Assembly: GCA_963281255.1 (NCBI GenBank)
Contig: OY725496.1
Span: forward strand, 3,162,001-3,226,000
Reading direction: 5' to 3'
DNA length: 64,000 bases
Source of the DNA: Aphrocallistes beatrix
Taxonomy: Eukaryota > Porifera > Hexactinellida > Sceptrulophora > Aphrocallistidae
The notes beneath the pieces are model-generated. The model saw only the letters and a program-made list of their open reading frames with translations. It did no database searches and was not told the origin of the DNA. The translations under genes were made by a program, and so were the position numbers. Numbering within the stretch: position 1 is the stretch's first letter; every line of letters begins with the position of its first letter. Below, piece after piece: positions 56,301-64,000 of the stretch.

Positions 56301-58657
56301 AGATTTATTATTAGCTAGAATAGTTTACATTTTAAAGGTGTGAAATACGAATATTATGCCTGTGAACAGGGGAGGGGGGTCACTCAGGATCGAGTTTACT
56401 TCCTATGAATAAATACTAATTTAATAATACTGATATAATATGCTGACTGGTTGCCATCCTAACTCCTGACGTAGTCACGGCTGTAGCCTAGTTAAGCTCC
56501 AATCACCGCCAGCCACTCTCTTGTACTCGAACCGGTCGTGTAGTCGGTCAGAGTGTCCTTGCCAGAATTCGAAGCAGTCTGGTACCACGACGTAGCCTCT
56601 CCAATGACTCGGTCTCCTTATTTCTCCTTCTCTCCCCTCAGCCTCATTTCTCCTTCTTTCCAGCTCCTCTCTGCTAGCCACTGGCCTGCTCTGCTGGCTG
56701 ATGACTGCTGTCAGTCTACTCATCACAGGACGTGATTGCCAGTACTCGTCTGCCTCTTTGTCAGTGCTCATCTCCGCTCTCCCCTCTATCCGCACCTGCC
56801 TCTTGAGAGGCGCCCAGTAGAATAGAACCGCTGCGTTGCTGTTCTCTGCTAAATCCGTTCCCTTCCTACTCTCCGTATTAGAAAAGAACACCACGCCATC
56901 CTCAGAGAACTTCTTCATCAGTACCATTCTTGAGGACGGACGGCCATCCTTGCTGCAAGTAGAGACACACATCGCATTCACCTCTTCGATCTGCTTCGTC
57001 TCTCTTGCTATCTGGTACCATTTCTGGAACTGCAAGAAAGGGCTCCTGTCCATCTCGGTCTTTAACAGCACGGGAGTGTCGTATGCAGCTCGTTCTTGTG
57101 AAGTGTCTAGAAGACACCCTTTGTAATCCGCACACATGCTCACTAACCTATTAGCAAATAGAAACGTTATTCTGGTCGAGTACTTATGAAATATTGAATA
57201 GCAGCATTTCATTTTTTGGTGTGGGGTGTTAGTTAGTTTGGTTGGTGCGGCGGTGCTATTAGTTAGGCTAAAACTCGATCCTAGCCCCAATTAAATTTGT
57301 ACATTTTAAAATTTTTAAATTGAGGGTTTGTAATATTTTCACTTGCATTCATTTGACTAAAAAATATTTACAATTTATCTTTGTCCAAAGTGTAATACAG
57401 AAAAAGTTTGTCATTTTAACTACTAAATTGACTGATGCCTCGAGATATATATGCATATGTTCCGCGCAAAGTAGGAATTCCTACTTGGCGCAGCGTCAAG
57501 TAGGAATTTTCCAGAATTTAAGATTATTTCAACTTTTTTGCGCCATTAGGAATTCCTACTTGGCGCTGAACACATATAAATCGCTATATGTCGATACTAG
57601 CGCGCTCGCCGCTAGCGCTCTACGGGTTGCGAACGTTTGACTTCGTGTCTGCCTGAGCTGAGCCATCTCTCAGGCGCCTATACTCCCCTTAAATTGTTAC
57701 ACACAACAAATGAATTTATGTTCAAGTCATATACTCGTGATTTCCTCCACAAATTCTAAATAGATAGTTTGAAATAAGATATTTGTTTATTTGTTGTTAA
57801 TTGTAGTACGAGTATTGCATTTAGACTGTCTCTACAAAAAAAAGATTTATCCCAGCTCTATCGTCAAGAGCTAAAAAGTAATATTTATACACTGCATTTA
57901 CGTGCATGCGTAGAACAACATGCGTAGAGCGTATACACCGTCCTTCCATAAAGATTGGGGACTGCACTAAAAGTATTCTTGATTTTGCAAATTTATACTT
58001 ACAAACTAAAACTAATAGGTTCTGACCGCTTGGTGGGCACATGCCCATATGCCTAGTTGCATTCACAACATTCACACATTTTTGAGCATATTTTCACACC
58101 GTTTCAACAATTTAACATCTACTTTAGTAGAGATTGAAAAAAAGTTTCGAATATCTAATTTTAAATATTTCTTTTAAATGTTAATTTTTGTAAAACAAAA
58201 TAATGTATTAGGCAAGCCGCGCAGCGCAAGTAAGCGAAGCTTTGTTTTAAATGTAATTTTCAAACTGAGACTGCTTTGTTTTTATATTTGAAGTATCATT
58301 CTGACAGGTACGATAGAAGAACGGATATTTCAAAGACAAGCCCACAAGAAGGCGCTCAGCAGCTGCGTAGTAGACTCAGAGGAAGATGTTGAACGCCACT
58401 TTTCGTTAGGAGAATTACGCAAACTGTTCGAACTGAATGAGGATACCGCTTCAGACACTCACGACAAGATCTCCTGCACGAGGTGTGTCCTCGGGAAGCA
58501 GGTGAGAGACCCTCCTCCAGAAGCGAATACAAGTAATGGCCTCTCACAGTGGCACCACTGCTCCGGTCCAAAGTTCATCGCTGACAGAGTTCTCAAGCAT
58601 ATCTGGGACTCAGGGTCTATCTCATTTGTGTTTCACCAGAGATCGCATGAATCTTGA
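50011..58657 (+). CDS. RAD54: RAD54 DNA repair and recombination ATPase, six exons
   Basis: RAD54 is the Swi2/Snf2 motor that works with RAD51 in homologous recombination. Exons 50011-50385, 50668-51321, 51596-51802, 54317-54562, 55834-56161 and 58308-58657 give 719 residues, close to the vertebrate length of about 747. The N-terminus MRRSLAPS matches the family start. Motifs in order: ADEMGLGKT (Walker A), DEGHRLKN (motif II), [31 protein letters not shown] and the C-terminal [10 protein letters not shown] and FVFHQRSHE. All donor/acceptor pairs are GT-AG. The link after YKQF is shorter than in vertebrates and is a run of Ser-Leu repeats, so a small exon may be missed. AATAAA at 58880. Confidence 0.93.
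50668..51321 (+). CDS. RAD54: RAD54 exon 2 (ATPase lobe 1)
   Basis: Acceptor ACTAG before GTACACG, giving [17 protein letters not shown], then Walker [16 protein letters not shown] and the Ser-Gly-Thr-Pro motif, up to HKAFE. Donor GAG|GTTTGC, phase 0. Codon use is more GC-rich than the surrounding DNA. Confidence 0.92.
51596..51802 (+). CDS. RAD54: RAD54 exon 3
   Basis: Acceptor TGTAG before CTGCCAA; encodes [12 protein letters not shown], then [23 protein letters not shown], to YKQF. Donor TTT|GTGAGT, phase 0. Confidence 0.9.
51922..52015. mobile_element. Tigger-type MITE fragment
   Basis: CAGTACACCCTCGCTAATCC at the left, followed by a short inverse GTTCGGATTGTGAA. Only one end is present. 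Confidence 0.5.
52047..53269 (-). mobile_element. Helitron-like tandem/rearranged copies with nested MITE
   Basis: The minus-strand 5' end TCCTTACTATTAAAACTCG is at 53269. A MITE (52721-53221) fills the TA tract and the body runs down to about 52260. There a short inverted piece (52190-52260) and a second 3' segment (52047-52190) show rearrangement. Confidence 0.6.
52721..53221. mobile_element. Tigger-type MITE, 501 bp, with internal repeats
   Basis: Ends CAGTCGACTCTCGTTAATAC / GTTAACGAGAGTCGACTG next to TA. GGTTAATACGAACACGGATA-type units recur several times inside, and an internal CAGTCGAATCTCGTTAATAC (from 53022) suggests a composite of more than one copy. Confidence 0.78.
53315..53857. 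mobile_element. Foldback with arms of about 32-bp tandem repeats
   Basis: The left arm repeats GTCATTAGTTCGACTCGG plus TTTTTGCTAGG about four times (53340-53500). The right arm carries the inverse CCGAGTCGAACTAATGACAA about four times (53690-53840). Outer ends are GCATTAGTTCGAA / TTCGAACTAATGC. The core of about 190 bp has no ORF. Lies in RAD54 intron 3. Confidence 0.85.
54317..54562 (+). CDS. RAD54: RAD54 exon 4
   Basis: Acceptor AATTAG before GTAGATGCG. Encodes VDA, a (Ser-Ser-Leu)n run from TCC-CTC-TCC repeats, then [15 protein letters not shown] and [15 protein letters not shown]. Donor AAG|GTTCGT, phase 0. A Helitron-like end lies 41 bp downstream. Confidence 0.87.
54603..55097 (-). mobile_element. 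Helitron-like element in RAD54 intron 4
   Basis: The 3' end CAAGCACGCTTCGC is at 54603 and the 5' TGTAACGAATTGATTGG at 55097. It starts 41 bp after the exon 4 donor site. Confidence 0.6.
55486..55654. mobile_element. Tigger/pogo-type MITE, 169 bp, copy 2
   Basis: Ends CAGTCGGAACCGG / CCGGTTTTAACTG with TA flanks. Same length as 5613-5781 but inverted relative to it. RAD54 intron 4. Confidence 0.78.
55834..56161 (+). CDS. RAD54: RAD54 exon 5 (ATPase lobe 2)
   Basis: Acceptor GATAG before GTGGTCC. Encodes [17 protein letters not shown], the [12 protein letters not shown] and [21 protein letters not shown] motifs. Donor ACAG|GTGAGA, phase 1. Confidence 0.92.
56475..57290 (-). CDS. PNPO: Pyridoxine/pyridoxamine 5'-phosphate oxidase, intronless
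   Basis: PNPO is an FMN enzyme that makes pyridoxal 5'-phosphate, the active vitamin B6. The single frame codes 271 residues; the human protein has 261. Motifs: [30 protein letters not shown] (FMN phosphate), [14 protein letters not shown], the SRP...SQQSRPV pair, and the C-terminal [13 protein letters not shown] (substrate and FMN), ending W.L.RLQP. The first ATG (57290) or a later one near residue 26 may be used; the N-terminus looks like a variable leader. No stop or frameshift disrupts it. It sits antisense inside RAD54 intron 5 with TTTATT (AATAAA on minus) at 56304. Active retrogene or single-exon gene. Confidence 0.9.
   Translation of the reverse strand: MGLGSSFSLTNSTAAPTKLTNTPHQKMKCCYSIFHKYSTRITFLFANRLVSMCADYKGCLLDTSQERAAYDTPVLLKTEMDRSPFLQFQKWYQIARETKQIEEVNAMCVSTCSKDGRPSSRMVLMKKFSEDGVVFFSNTESRKGTDLAENSNAAVLFYWAPLKRQVRIEGRAEMSTDKEADEYWQSRPVMSRLTAVISQQSRPVASREELERRRNEAEGREGEIRRPSHWRGYVVVPDCFEFWQGHSDRLHDRFEYKRVAGGDWSLTRLQP
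57454..57577. repeat. Palindrome-bearing MITE with AGTAGGAATTCCTACT
   Basis: Ends ATATGTTCCGCGC / GCGCTGAACACATAT, each next to an AAGTAGGAATTCCTA-type palindrome. About 124 bp. RAD54 intron 5. Confidence 0.65.
58213..58245 (+). repeat. Helitron-like terminal fragment
   Basis: CAAGCCGCGCAGCGCAAG and TAAGCGAAGC match the family's 3' end only. Confidence 0.5.
58308..58657 (+). CDS. RAD54: RAD54 exon 6 and stop
   Basis: Acceptor TGACAG before GTACGAT; phase 1 joins to give [19 protein letters not shown]. It ends [10 protein letters not shown] and TGA at 58655-58657. Confidence 0.92.
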
Positions 58658-59262
58658 ATACTTCCACATCGCACAGGCAACCCTCTCACAACTCATTCGA
58701 TGGCTAAATACGTATGAAATATGCTTGCTCTTGATTATGACTGAACCATCTGCAATTCTCGTTTTATTAAGAATTAATTTAATCTCAATATTTTTTCTAG
58801 AATCCAGCATTAATTAATAAGACAGCTTCAAACGAACGAAAATTGGAATGAATGATTGAAATGAGAATTTAGTCTTCAGAATAAATTTACAGTTTGTGTC
58901 TGTGTCGAAAATTCTAAAAATCATTTGCTTGCTGGGTCTTACAACTAGAATTGTGTCACCGATCTCCTAACATTGCTTGTATGCTTAAAGGTAACCTAGG
59001 CTGAGAATCTTTGTGTAAACTGACATTACCTTATCTCATCCATCCTATGATCTAACACGATCGATTGTCATTATCATCTTGGATGATATGTCTAAATTAG
59101 ACAATTTGATGACAGGATGAAATCATACATGAACCAAAATGAATTATAATTTTATACCGTAGTATTAAGTAATGGAACCTTTAATCACTAATTAAAACCA
59201 ATTATAAACAATTGACTTTGAGATATGACGTCATTGATCTAATTTCGAGCTAGCGGTTACTG
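58658..59262. other. RAD54-QPCT intergenic region
   Basis: Holds the AATAAA (58880-58885) for RAD54 and, presumably, the promoter of the next gene. No repeat ends were found here. Confidence 0.45.
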
Positions 59263-60309
59263 ATGTATCAGTGGTACAATGTAGCACTCGTACTCGTACT
59301 GGGGATGTCGCTTCTCTTGGTGTATCAAGGTTTCATCTGTGTCTACGAGCCAGTTCCTACACTTCCTGACTCAGGGACGCTTTCTAACACTTCTATCGAC
59401 CACTTAATATCTCTCTCTGATGTAGACAATATATTCAATACAGAGTTGCCCCCTATATTAGTACCAAGGGTACCTGACACTCCGTCCCACACGAGAGTGA
59501 GAGATCACATCATTTCCCAGCTTAGAGGGTTAGGTGAGTCGTGGGAGGTCACCTTGCATCAGTTCTCAGATGAAACACCATTCGGCAAGAAGAATTTCAC
59601 GAATATCATCGCCACCTTGCACCCCGACATAGAAGTCCGTATGGTGCTAGCTGCTCACTACGATAGTAAGGTGCTGGCGGGAGGGGAGTTCCTAGGCGCC
59701 ATTGATTCTGCGCTTCCTTGCGCGCTTCTGATAGATTTGGTCAAGTCCCTCAACTCTCTTCTCAAATCTGCAATATCCTCCTCTTCCAGCGAAACCATTC
59801 AGTTGGTATTCTTCGACGGAGAAGAAGCGTTCCGAGAGTGGTCCGCGTATGATTCCATTTACGGAGCGAGAAGACTCAGCGCAGAGTTTGAGAGTGGGAG
59901 CCTCCTGAAGACTGGGAGTGGGAAATCCGCTTTGGAAGCTATCAGCGGCCTTGTACTGCTAGATTTGTTGGGAGCGTCTAACTCGGTCGTCTACCAGTAC
60001 CCTCAGACCACAGCGACAGAACTGTATAGCCTGATGCGTAGAGCTGAGGCTTCGCTGAAGAAACGTCAAGTTATCCCCAGGCATCTCACGTACTTCTCAG
60101 AGCAGAGACGCCAGTCATACATTGAAGATGACCACGTTCCCTTTCTTAGGAAGGGAGTCAGAGTGTTGCACGCGATCCCGACGCCTTTTCCTGCCGTTTG
60201 GCACACACTCAGAGACGATCTGAGTGCGTTGGATAGATCTACTGTCAAACATCTCCAAAAGCTGTTCCAGCTGTTTGTGTGTAGTAAATTTAACCTAATT
60301 TCTTTTTGA
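59263..60309 (+). CDS. Glutaminyl-peptide cyclotransferase (QPCT/QPCTL type)
   Basis: This zinc enzyme turns N-terminal Gln into pyroglutamate on secreted peptides. 348 residues. A membrane segment at 7-26 with no clear cleavage site suggests a type II Golgi protein like QPCTL. The zinc ligands and catalytic residues all appear in family context: D148 (GAIDSALPCA), E187-E188 (DGEEAF), D234 (LLDLLGA), D290 (EDDHVPF) and H314 (PFPAVWHT). The final LFVCSKFNLISF departs from the usual ...FVxEYL ending, so a splice at GT near 60276 to a further exon is possible. The next gene begins 270 bp on. Confidence 0.9.
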   Translation: MYQWYNVALVLVLGMSLLLVYQGFICVYEPVPTLPDSGTLSNTSIDHLISLSDVDNIFNTELPPILVPRVPDTPSHTRVRDHIISQLRGLGESWEVTLHQFSDETPFGKKNFTNIIATLHPDIEVRMVLAAHYDSKVLAGGEFLGAIDSALPCALLIDLVKSLNSLLKSAISSSSSETIQLVFFDGEEAFREWSAYDSIYGARRLSAEFESGSLLKTGSGKSALEAISGLVLLDLLGASNSVVYQYPQTTATELYSLMRRAEASLKKRQVIPRHLTYFSEQRRQSYIEDDHVPFLRKGVRVLHAIPTPFPAVWHTLRDDLSALDRSTVKHLQKLFQLFVCSKFNLISF

Positions 60310-60579
60310 ATAATGATTGCTCAATCCATGATACGCTATTTTTATATGGAAACGTTGTGTGAATTTTTTAAATCTTGACCCCTTACTTTGTTCTCTTGGT
60401 TAATTCAGTCAAGAATTGATGATATTGTATATGAATAGCTGTGCTTTCACTATATCAGAGGATTTCAAATATTAGCTACTTGGAACCATTTAGGTGAATT
60501 TCTATACGTGTATATACTTAATTTTACAAAATCTTATTATTTAATAAAAATTACGTGTCTATATACTATATTAGCAAAT

Positions 60580-60669
60580 ATGTCAAAACAAATGTACACA
60601 CATTACGAACACGGGTATCCCTTCTCTCCTTCTTCCAGAAGAGTGCGAGATCTCCAGAGGATATTCCAA
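60580..60669 (+). CDS. COX7A-family exon 1
   Basis: ATG at 60580; donor CAA|GTTAGT, phase 0. Encodes SSRRVRDLQRIFQ before the splice. Confidence 0.78.
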
Positions 60670-60884
60670 GTTAGTTGCAATAAATTATCAATTTATTATC
60701 TCATAATGCTATTACCTTATTCTTCTAGTCCGAGGTGACGGCAGACATTCCTATTTACTTACGCGGGGGACTGAGCGACCTGAGAATTTTCAGACTTGTC
60801 TCCTTGTTGACCCTATTTGGACTAGGCTACTGCGGGTATAACATGTACAGATACTCTTTGGGAAAGATCAAGAAGAAAGGCTGA
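60580..60884 (+). CDS. Cytochrome c oxidase subunit 7A family, two exons
   Basis: Subunit 7A is a small inner-membrane subunit of complex IV; COX7A-like SCAF1 links complexes III and IV. Exons 60580-60669 and 60729-60884 give 81 residues. The family core is clear: LQRIFQ, then IPIYLRGGLSDLRIFRLV and a single transmembrane helix (SLLTLFGLGYCGYNMYRY). The intron is only 59 bp (GT-AG). The N-terminus MSKQMYTHYEHGYPF is not a typical Arg-rich presequence, so the start may differ or the protein may be closer to the COX7A2L branch. Confidence 0.82.
60729..60884 (+). CDS. COX7A-family exon 2 and stop
   Basis: Acceptor TTCTAG before TCCGAGG. Encodes SEVTADIPIYLRGGLSD and the membrane helix, ending KIKKKG and TGA at 60882-60884. 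Confidence 0.85.
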   Translation, partial: SEVTADIPIYLRGGLSDLRIFRLVSLLTLFGLGYCGYNMYRYSLGKIKKKG

Positions 60885-61914
60885 TCACTCACGAGGATAA
60901 GACATGTCTTATGGAACTATGATACGAGATTCTAATTCTATATCAGTATGCGATGAATTCCACTTAGAATTAGATAATTACATTATAAGTACGTACTAAA
61001 TTCCTATTGAATATGAATACAATAATTATACATGAAAACCTTTAGACGAAAAAACTTGAATCATTATTAGCGTTCTTTGTATATCTTCTACAGTGTCTAC
61101 AACAGTGGTGGACAACTCTTTTCAAACAATCTAAATTGGCGCCCGCGTGTTAGTGGTTGTAATACAAAATGGCCCCACCTATTTTCTGTGTGAAATTGAT
61201 CTAAGTATAATCTTATTTGTTATAGCTTCCAAATATCTCATTGATTAACAATTTATATTTGTTTTGAAAATAGCTTTTGACATTTATATACAATTCGTAT
61301 ATTGTACCAAAATCTGCCAATTCTTGCTAAGGTTTATGAAGCTGCTTTCTACTTGTCTTGATTTTTGTTTGAAATCGAGCACGGCATAACACATTATATG
61401 CTACCAATGGACCGATCAGGATGAAATTCAAACTACGGCAATACTAGCCTAGGAGGTTTATGTCATTTCGATGGTGTATCAATCTGACCTCTGTATGGCT
61501 TCTAGTGACTTGGCAAAATTACCATTTTTTCACAATATTTATGTAGTGTTTGAAATCGAGTTTCTCTTTTTGCTTATGGTTTGCTATTTGGGCTTTCTTA
61601 CAAATAGCTATGTTGCTTTTTTTGCGTCTCTTCCAGATTTCTTTAACCAACCTATTATCATTTCTTTTAACTTTTCTTTCTTTAATCACTCTTACTTATA
61701 GGTAAAATGCAAAATTAAATGCTTTTATTCCTCCGCAGATTTCTCCATCTTTTTTCGGATAAATTCACCATCTTAACTTCGTTTCATCTTTTAAAATATT
61801 TCTTTTGACAATCCTCATCCAATTTTCGGTACATGCAGTTGTAAGTGTAAAGTGTTTGGTTTCATTAAATAAAGTTGGACCAAGAATTAAACCAGTCCAA
61901 AATATATCGGCATA
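60885..61914. other. Intergenic DNA with a dispersed repeat
   Basis: 61370-61545 is the inverted relative of 35745-35950. Otherwise nothing recognised. Confidence 0.45.
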
Positions 61915-64000
61915 TTAGAAATTCTGGGAGATTTGGGAAATAATACACTTTGTTGGTTTGAAATTATGATTATGATATTTGTTCTCCAAATTATCCACTA
62001 AAACCTTGCATTTATTAAAGATTAGTTGAAAATCTCCAAGAATATTCGGTATTTCTTCATCCAATTCATCTAAATATTCATTGTCAGTTGTGACCTCGTC
62101 TTCATTAATCACTAATATTGCTTTGTCGATTTCAGCAAAATAATGCATACTTCGGGATATTTCAACTTTGTTGAACTTTATATACATAACGCGGTAAATA
62201 TTTTACCAACTCTTCAAAATGTGTACAACTAGTTAATCTAGCCATAACATACATAAATACTTCCTTAGTACTTTTGTTTGCCATTAGGGAACTATTCCTT
62301 TGAAATTCATGGCTGAATCTATGTATAATATGAGCAGAGTAGATGTGAAGTATCGAATTTCAAACAGTATTACCACTTCTAACCAATTCCCAACAATTAT
62401 TTAAATACATTTCTGAACTCTGACCATTGAATGCATTGTAAATACTGTGCAGCTAGCGTTCGCAATCCCGGACCATGTTTTCCAATCCCGGGAATCGGGA
62501 TTAGCTTGTTGCTCAATTCCAGGATTGGATTTTTTACTCAAAAATCTCTTTTTCATATTTTAGAAACATTTAATTGTGCCTTCAACAGTAATACACTTAG
62601 GATTGAGAGAATTATCAAGTATTGTTAACAATCAACTTGATGGATCATTTTTCCAAATGCACATGAAAACCTTTGACGCTCCTCCATCGCATTTGATAAC
62701 CTTCCTACAGATTCTACACTCCGAAAGTTTCCCACATGTAGTCGAAGCGTTTCCAAATCTTAGCATCCTCTAAATCTCAAAAATAACAATTTTCTCTGCT
62801 ATTAAGCAATGTATTAAATTTGGAGGATTTTATACGGAGATTATATAATCCGCATATGCATAAAAATTTTTAATTGAGACAGTTATTATTGAATGGTACA
62901 TAACTAAAATGCATTCAACACGTTCTGTTTAAAGGATTCCCACAATGCAGAGTAGTTAACATTCATTACTAGGAGGTTATCAGGGTTCCTGTTATAAATA
63001 TTTAATCTCAGTTGAAAATATATCAGGATCCCGGGATCCGGATCCTGGGAATTCAAACGCTATGTGCAGCATTGGCCAACTATAGTCAACCTCAACGTGA
63101 GTCAGAGTAATGCTTTTGTTTAGTACCTTTGACATTGTAGCGCTACTTCTGAAGGAAATGTGTGATTTCAATATTTTTTGATCGCTGCGTATCATCTCAG
63201 CAAGTGGAATGGGGCTGACTTTACTTTCAGGATGTTGCATTGTTAAGGCGTAATAGAGTACATTTTTCTGAGATTCATCTATTTTACGAATAACAGATCA
63301 TGTTGCATCCAAATTCAATGTGAAATGTTGAGGTAAAATGTTTTCAATGATCTCAATTTGTTCTTCGGTGTACATACTATGAATTATAAATGGATTTCTA
63401 GCTACACTTTGAATATATCAATTAAAATTGGCTCCTGTAATACTCAGAACATGAGTACTCTGAGTAGTTATACTAAGTAATATCCTGGAACATGTCTCAC
63501 TGAACCTGCTTTTGGAGTCATATTCTGACTTTATTTTTCGAATACATTAGGAAATTAAATCGTTCATATTACCACGCAATGCAACATTTAAACATGCAGG
63601 ATTTTCAAACTGTCTGTAAATGATAATTGATAGAAGCAGAAATCAGTTCTTGTCCCACTAATTCCCTTGACATGACAATTTTCGACAGTTTTCTCATCCG
63701 AAAGTGTTCCATTAACTTTGACAAATGCAACTAATTGTTCGTTGAATCATTTGTAAAGTAATCTATGATGAGTTACAATTCATAAACTTGCAAATAGCCT
63801 TTGCGATAAAGTAATGTCTTTTATTTTTGAGTCTTCATTTATAAAATGGTATAAAGGTTTAATGAAGAAATGGGAAAAGCACTTCTAATTTAGCTTTAAT
63901 CAAATTTTTCCATTCTCTATGTAGTGTTGTCTTACAGTTTTGATCATTAGAATACAATTCTTGCATAGATAATCTAAAGTTTAGAATATCTTTGTCATTA
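61915..64000 (-). other. Decayed minus-strand coding relic, family unknown
   Basis: Short minus-strand frames (61915-62187 and 62992-63240) include an acidic LDELDEEIPNIL stretch and IPLAEMIRSDQK. The latter, with a nearby LDAT-like stretch and YYAL, recalls transposase-like proteins with an EMISSDQ motif. Frames are too broken to name it. CCCGGGAT foldback remnants are at about 62465-62530 and 63022-63050. Confidence 0.35.

Noticed and set aside
56553-57126. Plus-strand ORFs in RAD54 intron 5
   Set aside because: They are antisense shadows of PNPO, whose frame shows all family motifs.
1-64000. tRNA, rRNA or snRNA genes
   Set aside because: I looked for the conserved boxes and found none I could support; a covariance-model scan would settle it.

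Overview
The window is animal nuclear DNA. It is AT-rich, its genes are split by GT-AG introns, and the spaces between exons are filled with many families of transposable elements. The real genes are metazoan: a classical calpain, an NHL-repeat protein, RAD54, pyridoxamine-phosphate oxidase, glutaminyl-peptide cyclotransferase and a COX7A-family subunit. The mix of Ty3/Gypsy, Penelope-like, Helitron-like, pogo/Tigger, Tc1/mariner, hAT and MULE sequences suggests an invertebrate. I cannot name the species. A 200-base run of N at 31523-31722 shows this is a draft scaffold.

Region 1 (1-46.6 kb) is mostly one gene. Five + strand exons (2924-3106, 6325-6607, 9245-9468, 11103-11366, 46411-46635) encode the C-terminal 392 residues of a calpain: the C2-like domain and the penta-EF-hand domain. 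The protease core lies upstream of the window. Its last intron is 35,044 bp with a GC donor. That intron holds an intronless NHL-propeller gene (37768-38952), a young 4.77-kb Ty3/Gypsy element (15454-20227), a Penelope-like copy, two pogo relics, a mariner relic, MULE relics and many MITEs and foldbacks.

Region 2 (46.6-50 kb) has a Helitron-like variant, a collapsed formiminotransferase-cyclodeaminase pseudogene (48722-49290) and a foldback relic just upstream of RAD54.

Region 3 (50.0-58.7 kb) is a six-exon RAD54 gene of 719 residues. Its fifth intron carries a complete intronless PNPO gene on the opposite strand (56475-57290). Its other introns carry Helitron-like copies, Tigger-type MITEs and a repeat-armed foldback.

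Region 4 (59.2-60.9 kb) is compact: a QPCT/QPCTL-type cyclotransferase (59263-60309) followed 270 bp later by a two-exon COX7A-family gene with a 59-bp intron. From 60.9 kb to the end there is only relic repeat DNA.

The most interesting signals are in the mobile DNA. The Ty3 element has identical 173-bp LTRs, an 11-nt Tf1-style self-priming complementarity and a frame change confined to 23 nt inside the protease. The Penelope-like copies carry a hammerhead-ribozyme core with a stem II covariation between two copies, and both sit in (TA)n tracts. A 57-bp near-perfect palindrome has a 9-bp target duplication. Several foldback elements have arms built from arrays of short repeats. The (TA)n tract near the 5' end of the Helitron-like family repeatedly hosts TA-targeting elements.
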